From Silene latifolia (Eukaryota > Streptophyta > Magnoliopsida > Caryophyllales > Caryophyllaceae), in the NCBI RefSeq assembly GCF_048544455.1, contig NC_133528.1, forward strand, positions 52,109,814 through 52,173,813: a DNA stretch of 64,000 nt, written 5' to 3'. Position numbers and translations under genes: made by a program. The notes under the pieces are model-generated. The model was not told the DNA's origin. It searched no databases and was given only the letters and a program-made list of their open reading frames with translations. Positions 55,501 to 64,000 of the stretch are shown here, one piece after another (the first letter of the stretch is position 1; the number at the start of each line of letters is the position of its first letter).

Positions 55501-57371
55501 TAGGCTTTCTCATATCTATCCTACTATCTGTCCTTTTATTCCTAAGTGACAAACTGGGGGCTGTCCCCATGAGTCACATGTATTCATCGAGTCTATGCTA
55601 AAATCTTATTTATCTAAATAAAAGCACGATTTCCAACTATCATATATATTCTCCCCTTTACCATTTCCCGTTGACAACGGGAATTGATTTGAGAATTGAT
55701 TTTAAAACAAACAACATGTTCCAATTCAACGTGAGTACGCTCACGTGACGTTCTGTACTAAGTAAAAAAGGACCCAAAACTCCGTGTCCATCTCTTTACC
55801 TATTCCATGTCTGGCAATAGAAACCTTTCATTAGCACCCAATCCAGAACGAGCTCTTAACAAAGGGATTCTACGACGAAACAAGATAACAAACCAGAACA
55901 TCTCCTAGTTCATGATCAATGACGGAAGGCAAGCCCATTCCCCACAAAAACATCCCATCACCAAGTATCAACCTCTCACCAACGGGTACATCCCCGTCTA
56001 CACCTTTACCTTCCTCGAACGAAGGACGGCAAAGAACCAATAGATCCAAGCCAAAACAAAAACGAAAGGCCAAAAGGCCAAAAGCCATTCGTCCAATCTC
56101 CAAACACTAAGCCAAAGCCAGAGCCAAAGCGAAAGCCAAGGCTAAAGCCTAAACAGAAAAACGAAATAGCGAAATTCAAATTCGTTATTTTCCCACAATT
56201 TCAAATGACGGAATTAAAAAATTGTCACTTTTCAAGAAAATGAAATAACGGAATTCAAAATTCGCTATTTTCTCACAATTCTAAACGACGGAAATAAAAA
56301 TCGTCACTTTTCAAGAAAATGAAATAACGGAATTCAAAATTCGTTATTTTCTAACAATTCCAACCGACGGAATTAAAAACAGTCCTTTTCAAACAAATAA
56401 CGAAGTAGCAAAATTCAAATTCGTTATTTTCACACAATTTCAAATGACGGAATTAAAAAACTGTCACTTTTCAAGAAAATGAAATAACGGAATTCAAAAT
56501 TCGCTATTTTCTCACAATTCTAGACGACGGAAATAAAAACCGTCACTTTTCAAGAAAATGAAATAACGGAATTCAAAATTCGTTATTTTCTAACAATTCC
56601 AACCGATGGAATTAAAAACAGTCCTTTTCAAACAAATAACGAAGTAGCAAAATTCAAATTCGTTATTTTCCCACAATTTCAAATAACGGAATTAAAAAAC
56701 TGTCACTTTTCAAGAAAATGAAATAACGGAATTCAAAATTCGTTATTTTCTCACAATTCTAAACGACGGAAATAAAAACCGTCACTTTTCAAGAAAATGA
56801 AATAACGGAATTCAAAATTCGTTATTTTCTAACAATTCCAACCGACGGAATTAAAAACAGTCCTTTTCAAACAAATAACGAAGTAGCAAAATTCAAATTC
56901 GTTATTTTCCCACAATTTCAAATGACGGAATTAAAAAACTGTCACTTTTCAAGAAAATGAAATAACGGAATTCAAAATTCGTTATTTTCTCACAATTCTA
57001 AACGACGGAATTAAAAACCGTCACTTTTCAAGAAAATAAAATATCGGAATTCAAAGTTCGTTATTTTCTAACAATTCCAACCGATGGATTTAAAAACCGT
57101 CCTTTTCAAACAAAAAATGGAATAGCGAAATTCAAATTCGCTATTTTCACAAATTTCAAACGACGGAATTAAAAACCGTCATTTTTCAAGAAAATGAAAT
57201 AGCGAAATTCAAATTCTTTATCTTCACAAAGACTCAAACGACGAAATTAAAAACCGTCACTTTTCAAACACAAAACCCAGGACAAATGAGTCTAACATAC
57301 AAAATCCCGGACCAGTGAGTCCAAAACACCAAGTTCAGGACCAATATCCAAAGCCCAAGACCAATAAGCCC
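55501..57371 (+). other. 3' region of element D
   Basis: Non-coding, with a polypurine-like ACAAACTGGGGGC at about 55549-55561 and the tandem array at 56159-57262. Short frames here follow repeats. Confidence 0.6.
56159..57262 (+). repeat. Hairpin-rich tandem array with 240-bp higher-order unit
   Basis: Roughly 14 monomers of about 80 bp occur in a three-monomer order; the motif AAATAACGAAGTAGCAAAATTC recurs at about 56393, 56633 and 56873, exactly 240 bp apart. Each monomer contains two inverted repeats: AATAACGGAATT with AATTCGTTATT, and GACGG with CCGTC around an AT-rich loop. The position (3' UTR of a Tat/Ogre-like element) is one known in plants to breed satellite repeats. Confidence 0.9.
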
Positions 57372-59803
57372 TGTAGATACCTCATTTCTGCACCTCCCGC
57401 AAACCACCCGGTGATGATTGGGCCGCATGTTTGATACGCGGAACGATTTGTGACAGTTCGTAAGATTATCGTCAAGTGATTGCTCAAATATTAAGTGTCT
57501 ACCTCTTAGTTGTCATCTACGTCCTGATACGGTCGTTTTGGCAGTAATTAGAGTACATTAGGAGTCCGGGTCAAAAACCGTCTCCCATTTCGATAATCGT
57601 AAATCCCGAGTCGAATATTCGAATGTTCCGGATATTTCTATTCCATATTTCACAAATTTTATCTTTTGGCAAATAATATCCCGTAATATTCATAAGATAA
57701 TCGAATTATTTCCGTCCTACCATAACTCAAACGCGGAAATCTTTCTTCAAATAGAGGAAACCTCCTGGGAATAGACGCAGACAGTCTGCGCGCTCTTCCA
57801 AGAGACGCAGTGGCTGCTGCGCCTTTTCCCAGGCCCTTCTTTGCATGTCTTACGTATCTTTTTCATATCTTTCCGAGATTCACTTCCAAAGAGTCTCCGA
57901 AACCCTATTCCTTCACGTGATTAGTATAAATAGGAGCCTTCGTTCCTCATATTTCTCACGCGAGTGTCCGCCCTTCTCTTCTCCCTTTGCATTCTAGACT
58001 TTGTTCTTACTAATTGGCGCCTACGTGCTTGGACTTCCGACCACGTAAGCTCGGATCTTTCGGTACCAGCCTCTCTCGTTGCATGACCGACCAATTTGAC
58101 CAACTCCACAATAATCAATCTAATTAATCAATCGTTTTCCTCTTACGAGGCCACTCTCTTTGCATTCGCGTCGAGCATTCACTAATCGATATCTTAGTTC
58201 ATCTCGTTTCGTCAACATGTAGGTCTGAGGGTGTATAATCCTTATTTATTTATTGTATTTTATTTATCGTATCATCATTGTAAGGTTTATGTCGAAAATA
58301 CCGTTAAAATCGATTTCTAAAACCCTTTGTTAAAATCTGTTTTTGCGGATTTCCAGTAGACAGACGTCGAGAAAAGACGCAAAGAATCGCTGCGCGCTCT
58401 TGAAGGAGCGCAGCATCTGCGCGCTTCTTGAGAGGCTGCCGCAGTTCTTGCTTCTTTTCTTCTTCGTCGTCCTCTGTATTTTCGCCTCTTCTTATTTTGT
58501 TATTTGTTTGTCCGTTAATTCTTTGATATAATCGTCACTGATAATTCACATGTATATTATATCATATAATTCATCATTCATTAGCATGTTTTAATCATCA
58601 TAAATCCGACTCAAATCCCAAATAATCCATATTTACGGGTTTTCGTCATTAAATTCAAACCCGGATTTTAGAGGTTCAATTTGTTCATATTGAGTTTCTG
58701 GAATTCGTCATTGATATAGTTTTCATCTATTTATTCGCATGTTCGTCACATATTCGTTGTATATCCGTCGTATTTAGTCTAATTGACTTATTTCAATAGA
58801 GGACTCATTAATATTTTCATCATAATTTCATGTAAATAATCCGTTTCCGATTCGTCCTATCCATGTTTATCGCTTTTATGACCATCATTCACATGTAATT
58901 AACCTATTAATCACTTCCATCCGAGTAGATATTTCAATCCATCATTAAATTCATCAATTCAAATTAACGATTTGCAGTTCCGGCTTCACAGCCAGAACTC
59001 ACCCTTGGAATGACGCACGGCGTCTGCGCGCTCTCTCTTCCGAGGGCGCATCTCGCTGCTGTTCGAAATAAGTTCTGCCTCTGAACTCCTTTTCTGCCTT
59101 GACGTAATTAATTAGGCTACGTATTAATTAACTAATATCCGTATTATCACCTTCTAATTCCTGTTCGTTAATTTATTTAATTCTTTCTTTTATTCTTTTT
59201 CTCAACTATCCGTTTTAAAGGTATTTTCGACATAAATCGCCTATTCCAATGTAATTAATGTAATTTTCATTAATGTAATTTTCATTTTTGTAATTTTCAA
59301 TTATTGTATTTCTTTTATCATTTGTATGTTTTCACATGTAATTGAATGTTAAATCCAACTCCGACCCAATTGTATGCTAATTAATTGTTCACCGACTTAG
59401 TATTAATTCTTCACATGCTAGGATTAAAACTTAGATGTTGCATTGCATGCATATAATCGACGATATATCAAGTACGAATAACTTCCCTAATCATTAGTAG
59501 AGGCCGCTAATGCGGCGGGCGGGATTAGGTGTTCGATCAAAAGAGCTTCCTAATACGTACCCTCAGCCCTTACTCCAGATCTCCGTGAGCACCCGTGTTC
59601 ATTGGCATCCACGAGAGTCATTCTAGACATAGAATGCTAAGGGTAACGATTGCTTAGTGTTCATGTCACTACTTTGTGTCTTGACGTGACACGAGGTATT
59701 CGAACGGTTCCAATTTCCCATAAAAATTGGTGGCGACTCCATACAAAATGCAAACGCTTGTCTCGTTTCTCACCAAGCGCCCCCGTGGGCGGCCCGCTCC
59801 CCA
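57372..59803 (+). repeat. LTR of Tat/Ogre-like element E
   Basis: It starts TGTAGATACCTC and ends CCCCA a few bases before a degenerate primer site. TATAAATA lies at 57925-57932. Three GC-rich motif clusters occur, at 57764-57833, 58375-58430 and 59011-59061. The segment ATTGGTGGCGACTCCATACAA near 59726 looks like a duplicate of the primer-site region. The start is judged from the TG and from family style; no second LTR is in the window. Confidence 0.6.
57764..57932 (+). promoter_or_regulatory. LTR promoter region of E: GACGCAG/CTGCGC inverted motifs and TATA box
   Basis: CCTGGGAA (57764-57771) and TTCCCAGG (57826-57833) enclose GACGCAG, CTGCGCGCTCTTC, GACGCAG and CTGCGCC. TATAAATA follows 92 bp downstream. 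Two similar clusters lie further on, at 58375 and 59011. Confidence 0.55.
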
Positions 59804-59808
59804 CGCTT

Positions 59809-59826
59809 TGGCGATTCATTGGGATA
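59809..59826 (+). other. Degenerate primer-binding site, tRNA-Arg-like (element E)
   Basis: TGGCGATTCATTGGGATA resembles the primer site of element D (TGGCGACTCCGCTGGGGA) at 13 of 18 bases and stands at the same place before a homologous leader. Confidence 0.5.
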
Positions 59827-60598
59827 ATACACTTACGTGTAGCCAAGGGTGAAACTTGAACAAGGTTAGGGAATAAATTTGTACAAGACAATTGTCGGTT
59901 TTCATAACTCGGTCTTCCTAGATCGTTTATTCGGCCTTCCTAGGCCCAACCCAACCCATTCGACCAATCGTCCCGTCTAAACGGTCCTAATTCTTATTTG
60001 GGCCTAAGGATGGATAGTGATTGACGTCATCCATACCATGATGCTTACTCTTGTTTGTATCAAGAGCCTTCACTACTTGAGGAAATGGACTAGGAATCGG
60101 CCTTACTCTTGTTTGGCACGAGCCTCTCCACAGACTTCGGGTTTGATGGTTCGGTATGGCAACCCACCCTTTAAACCAAAACCCTTTTAAATGCACTCAG
60201 CATCCCGTTATAATGCTTGTATAAATGTGTAAACCTTACGTGATCACCATTTCTAAACAAATCATGACGAATTTTCAAAAATCAAACCCCTTTTTTCAAA
60301 CAAGAATTTCGAAAAATAGGGCCTTCAATTAGCGCAAAAATCCGGTCAAAACTCTGTCCGTTTGTCGTGTCAAAATTCGGGCCACAAGCCCATTTCAAAA
60401 CCTCACTTCGAGTCCACTCCTACAACTACACTACAGTTGACTAGGACACACATTTTCAAAGACCTTGTCTTTCTTCAAAATTCACTCAACACAAGTGGCA
60501 CACACCCACTTCACGAGTCAAAACTTTTCCTCTTTTAGCAAGTGTGATAGAATGGTCGATCGTGTTTTGATTCGTCGCCGATCTCTTATCCAGTTTCC
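59827..60598 (+). other. Leader of element E
   Basis: Non-coding stretch between primer site and Gag start. Patches such as GGGTTTGATGG, GGCAACCCACC and CCAAAACCC align with the leader of D at 43880-43945. Confidence 0.6.
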
Positions 60599-63500
60599 AT
60601 GATGCCCGGATCAAGTGAAGAAACAAATCTCCAGCAAATTCAAGATAGTAATGATCGAATCCTAGCCGTGCTAGCCCAAATGCAAATCACTCAAGAACAA
60701 ACCTATGACCGCCTTGAACTTATCGAAGGCCGTATCTTTGATGTAGAGGGAAGGTTGCCTCCCCTTAAAGGTGAAGTACTACGTTTTTCCGATGACGAGT
60801 CTAAAGATGAGAATCCCATCATAGGAACAACTGCAGCTGAGAAAAGGCTCCAATACCTAGAGGAGCAATTGATGTACCTTAAGGGGGATGACATTTATAG
60901 GGAAAACAATCGCAAATATGAACCCGTCAATTCCAAATTGCCAACTAACTTTAGCATGACGGATATCCCTAAGTTTAAAGGACATGAGAACCCTTTGAAC
61001 CACATCCGCGCCTTCAAGGATTACATGTCTATCAAAGGCATCAAATCCGAGATGTTCTTAAGGATCTTTCCTTCATCTCTTGACACCATCCCGAAGCAAT
61101 GGTTCTACACTTTAGATCACAAGAAGGTCGCTACTTGGGAGGATGCCGCAATCGAGATCTCGAAACAATACGCGGATAATGCCGAGATCCAAGTCAACAT
61201 GCGTACTCTAGAGGTTCTTACCCAAAATGACAAAGAAGGATTCACCGACTTCCTAAGTAGGTGGAGGAAGACTAGTACTCAACTAGTTGAACGCCCGGAC
61301 GAGGCCACTCTTGTGGAAAAGTTTGTGGATAATCTCAAGCCCATATATGCCAACCATTTGAGATATCAAAACATCAAGACTTTCAAGGACTTAACTGTAC
61401 TAGGGACACGAATTGAAGATGACATCCGTAAAGGACTCTTGTCCAAAACGGTAGGTCGAGGATATCAAGGGTCCACAAGTCGTTCATACGGCTCTACTAG
61501 CAAGACCGACGAAGTTAACCTTCTCGAGCCATCCAAGAAAACTACTCCACCAAGGAAGTTCACAAACCTTGGGGATACGTACTCCAACGCTCTAAAAAGG
61601 TTAATGAAGCAAGGTAAACTCCAACCCATTGGACCTACTCCCGAACCCGAAAAGAAATCCAAGTTTTGGGATGAAAATTCATACTGTGAATACCATAGGG
61701 GCAAAGGGCACGACACAGAAAAATGCTACAAGTTGAAACACGTGCTTCAAGATATGATTGAAGATGGTCGACTTCCAATACAACCAGGAGGTAAACCCAA
61801 CAACACTCAGAATCCTCTTGGAGTTCTAGTGATTACAAGTGACGAATCTACCTTAGATTGCTCACACCTCATTTCTCCCACCGAAAATGAAATTCATGCA
61901 ATTGAGAAAGAAAAGCTCTACTCCACTATCTCCCCTACCATTTCCGACTTCATCACATGGGCAAGGAGCGTAGATAGACAAGTGTGGGAACTAGAAAACA
62001 TGGTAACAACCTTGCGCAATCCCAACGCAATACCTAAAGAACGCGTACCAGTGATCTTCTCTCAAAATGCCACTATGCAAGAAGTAGTCACCGTGGTTGA
62101 TAAACTAGTCGATCAAATCATACGACTAGAAAGTGATATCATGAGAATGAGGGAACTAGCTGCAGTTAATGGGGTTTGGGCCGATGACGATGAGGACGAA
62201 TATCTCATTGAAAACTCCCTAGTCAAGGAAATAGTCCAAAATGGTGAAGACCAAGATGTGGATCACCTAACTCGTTCGGGTCGTCCATATCAAAGCACTA
62301 CTCAAAACGGTCCAACCAACGTCATCACACCAAATGACAACGAAGATGACCCCACTGATCATTTGCTCAAGCAATTACAGAAAACCAAGGCTGATCTTTC
62401 AGTCTGGCAACTAGTGGCAAGCTCATTTCCACACCGCCAAGATTTACTGCAAGCTTTGGCCAAATTGAATGTAGCACATAACTCCACTCCTGAAGATGTA
62501 GTCAACTTGGTCTTCCAAGAATCGCCCAAGCTAAGTAATCCTATTACTTTCTCGGATGAAGACTTGCCACCTTTTGGCGCTAGTCACAACCTTGCTCTAT
62601 ACATCACTGTCATTTGTCTAAAGAAAAATGTGCCAATGACCTTGGTAGACGATGGCTCCGCGGTCAACGTCATACCCCTCAAAACGGCATACAAACTAGG
62701 CATGAAAGAGTCGGATTGGACTCCTACAAATCAAGGTGTTCGTGCATATGACGGTACGCGACGAAAAGTGGTAGGACTTGTTAACCTAACCATAGCCACG
62801 GGACCAATCGAACGGAAGGTTAACTTCCAAATAGTGGACATCGAAGCTTCATTCAACATACTTCTGGGAAGGCCTTGGATTCACGCTTCCAAAGCGGTAA
62901 CATCCACCCTTCATCAAAAGATCAAGATCCCACTAAATGGCAAAGTTGTGACGATCACTTTGTCACCCATCAAGGCAATAATCGAGAAGCAATCAAACAA
63001 TCAAGTCCTTGCGGATCCCATATACGAACTTGGGGGCTTCCAAAGTGTAAACGTCATAGAAAGTGAGTTGGCACCCTTATACTATAATCCCTACTCTAAC
63101 TTGGTGGTCAACCACATACTCAAATCCCAGGGATACTTCCCTGGAATGCCTTTAAACCCAATTCGAAAGAACACCTTCGCACCATACAAGGAAGGCAACT
63201 CGACAAGGATACCACTTGGACTAGGGTACAAACCCACAAAAGAAGAAGTTCTCGAAATGCTCGCTCAAGTCCAAAATCGCAAGCACGTGGGAGTCCAAAT
63301 GAGACCATATCTCCCCACTCTAAATGGGTACTTCGTTCAAGAAGGAAGTTCAGAACTCTTCCACGGATTTCCCGAACCTTGGCATTATCTTGAGAGGAAG
63401 TTAGCCGGAATCGAGATCTTTCACGATTGCTACTTCATTCCTCCCGAAATGGTTCTTACCGTCAAAACCCGTCAAGCACCTTGCTTCGACGAACAAGCTG

Positions 63501-63766
63501 TGAGCCTATTGTTTGGAGGAGATCGATTCATTAGGGCCGCGCAGGATGAGATCATTACTATGATACTTCAGGACGATCGCTTCAACCCCACCGCGTTGAT
63601 CACAGAAATCGACACAAAGCAACAGAAAGGGTGGAGAAAATCTATCAAATGGACCAACAACCAAGGAAGGCTCTTCAAGCTCACCACTGGAGAAGGAGAG
63701 ATTTTCAAAGGAGAACCAAGACGACGAGTTCGAGTCGGAGTCGAGTCGGAGTCGAGTCGAGTCTAG
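60599..63766 (+). CDS. Tat/Ogre-like Gag-protease polyprotein (element E)
   Basis: Intact ORF of 1055 residues from ATG 60599. Residues 10-100 are coiled-coil-prone. The retrotransposon Gag capsid domain is at about 119-280 (IPKFKGHENPLNHIRAFKDY, WFYTLDHKKVATWEDA, FVDNLKPIYANHLRY). A single zinc knuckle of type CX2HX4HX4C is at 363-376 (CEYHRGKGHDTEKC). The conserved LDCSHLISP segment follows near residue 420, then a long charged region with coiled coil. The aspartic protease has LVDDGSAVNVIP with catalytic Asp at residue 684, Asp rather than Ser or Thr next to it, and LLGRPWIHA. The C-terminal 250 residues (GLGYKPTKEEV, GYFVQEG, FHGFPEPWHY) are typical of the region between protease and RT in this group. 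The end is Arg/Glu/Ser-rich over a GAGTC-type repeat. RT is not in the window. Confidence 0.9.
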   Translation: MMPGSSEETNLQQIQDSNDRILAVLAQMQITQEQTYDRLELIEGRIFDVEGRLPPLKGEVLRFSDDESKDENPIIGTTAAEKRLQYLEEQLMYLKGDDIYRENNRKYEPVNSKLPTNFSMTDIPKFKGHENPLNHIRAFKDYMSIKGIKSEMFLRIFPSSLDTIPKQWFYTLDHKKVATWEDAAIEISKQYADNAEIQVNMRTLEVLTQNDKEGFTDFLSRWRKTSTQLVERPDEATLVEKFVDNLKPIYANHLRYQNIKTFKDLTVLGTRIEDDIRKGLLSKTVGRGYQGSTSRSYGSTSKTDEVNLLEPSKKTTPPRKFTNLGDTYSNALKRLMKQGKLQPIGPTPEPEKKSKFWDENSYCEYHRGKGHDTEKCYKLKHVLQDMIEDGRLPIQPGGKPNNTQNPLGVLVITSDESTLDCSHLISPTENEIHAIEKEKLYSTISPTISDFITWARSVDRQVWELENMVTTLRNPNAIPKERVPVIFSQNATMQEVVTVVDKLVDQIIRLESDIMRMRELAAVNGVWADDDEDEYLIENSLVKEIVQNGEDQDVDHLTRSGRPYQSTTQNGPTNVITPNDNEDDPTDHLLKQLQKTKADLSVWQLVASSFPHRQDLLQALAKLNVAHNSTPEDVVNLVFQESPKLSNPITFSDEDLPPFGASHNLALYITVICLKKNVPMTLVDDGSAVNVIPLKTAYKLGMKESDWTPTNQGVRAYDGTRRKVVGLVNLTIATGPIERKVNFQIVDIEASFNILLGRPWIHASKAVTSTLHQKIKIPLNGKVVTITLSPIKAIIEKQSNNQVLADPIYELGGFQSVNVIESELAPLYYNPYSNLVVNHILKSQGYFPGMPLNPIRKNTFAPYKEGNSTRIPLGLGYKPTKEEVLEMLAQVQNRKHVGVQMRPYLPTLNGYFVQEGSSELFHGFPEPWHYLERKLAGIEIFHDCYFIPPEMVLTVKTRQAPCFDEQAVSLLFGGDRFIRAAQDEIITMILQDDRFNPTALITEIDTKQQKGWRKSIKWTNNQGRLFKLTTGEGEIFKGEPRRRVRVGVESESSRV

Positions 63767-64000
63767 AGGAGTCATTAGAGAATCTACTCCTGTTGTCATC
63801 CCCACTCCCTTTGTTTCTCCTAGCTTAGCCTCGAGTAGTCACAGTAATTCGGGAAATGCCCCACCATCGTCCCTTTGCCGCCACTGACCATGGATCGGTT
63901 GGCTTCTTTGTTTCAACTTTACTCAAATCTTAATATGAATAAATCGGGTTCTCGCTTACTCTTTGTGTTATCTTGAGTGCAATTGCATTTACGATGATAC
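63767..64000 (+). other. Sequence after the E Gag-protease ORF
   Basis: No long ORF. In Ogre elements an intron separates the Gag-protease ORF from RT; this stretch could be the start of such an intron, but nothing here proves it. Confidence 0.35.

Larger units (their letters stand above)
43558..57371 (+). mobile_element. Element D: non-autonomous Tat/Ogre-like retrotransposon, interrupted by element G
   Basis: Primer site, leader with two tandem-repeat blocks, a Gag-type ORF without protease or RT, a polypurine-like tract (ACAAACTGGGGGC, about 55549-55561) and a tandem-repeat 3' region. The leader near 43880-43960 aligns with that of element E near 60140-60225, and Gag shows E-like domains. 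Element G is inserted in Gag with TSD ACAGC. The LTRs of D are not clearly delimited; the LTR at 57372 belongs at least to element E and may be shared. Confidence 0.6.
57372..64000 (+). mobile_element. Element E: Tat/Ogre-like Ty3 retrotransposon, 5' part
   Basis: LTR, primer site, leader and an intact Gag-protease ORF. The RT, RNase H and integrase ORF expected downstream in this group lies outside the window, so whether the copy is autonomous is open. Confidence 0.75.

Noticed and set aside
60599..63766. The 1055-codon ORF as a host gene
   Set aside because: It has capsid, zinc knuckle and retroviral-type protease in Tat/Ogre order and follows an LTR and primer site.

Overview
This is a plant nuclear window made almost entirely of nested LTR retrotransposons. 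The evidence is tRNA-Asp, tRNA-Arg and tRNA-iMet primer-binding sites, Ty1/copia and Ty3 (Athila-like, Tat/Ogre-like) coding domains, long AT-rich LTRs, and four complete or near-complete pairs of LTR junctions. I find no host gene, tRNA, rRNA or CRISPR array. The Athila ORF-1 family and Tat/Ogre elements point to an angiosperm, most likely a eudicot; I cannot name the species.

Layout, left to right. 1-7149: 3' part of a non-autonomous Athila-like element (element 1) with Gag remnant, frameshifted ATHILA ORF-1 gene, polypurine tract and 3' LTR. 7150-8563 and 17584-18201: fragment of an older Ty3 element (LTR end, iMet primer site, leader), split by a complete Ty1/copia element at 8564-17583 with TSD GGAAG. 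18202-40103: Athila-like element C. Its 5' LTR is interrupted by its relative, element B (19413-28557), and its ATHILA ORF-1 gene is interrupted by the young minus-strand element F (33406-39924, TSD GAATA). 40104-about 41545: truncated minus-strand LTR of the B/C family. 41546-43557: end of a Tat/Ogre-type element with a DUF7745-like ORF that appears to contain an intron. 43558-57371: non-autonomous Tat/Ogre-like element D with tandem-repeat leader, a Gag with triplicated zinc-knuckle module and a satellite-like 3' UTR; element G (46370-53989, minus strand, TSD ACAGC) sits inside its Gag. 57372-64000: LTR, primer site, leader and intact Gag-protease ORF of Tat/Ogre-like element E, running off the window.

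No element in the Athila-like group here (1, B, C, F) or G carries reverse transcriptase or integrase. B and C have Gag-protease plus ATHILA ORF-1; F and G have only one accessory ORF each. They would need enzymes supplied in trans. The only RT/RNase H/integrase in the window belongs to the copia element, which has at least four disabling lesions.

The most interesting signal is not a gene. At least five element families carry arrays of short (8-12 bp) palindromic or strand-alternating motifs in their LTRs, usually 15-180 bp upstream of a TATA box, and in several elements again in front of the internal ATHILA ORF-1 gene. Each element uses its own core (CGCTCG, CGCCCG, CTCGATCGAG, GACGCAG/CTGCGC). 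Homologous arrays in B and C differ by the same C/T core change at most positions and on both strands, which looks like concerted change under constraint. Other leads are a histone-H3-tail-like start on ATHILA ORF-1, a recurrent GGA-loop hairpin abutting the polypurine tract, and hairpin-rich tandem arrays.
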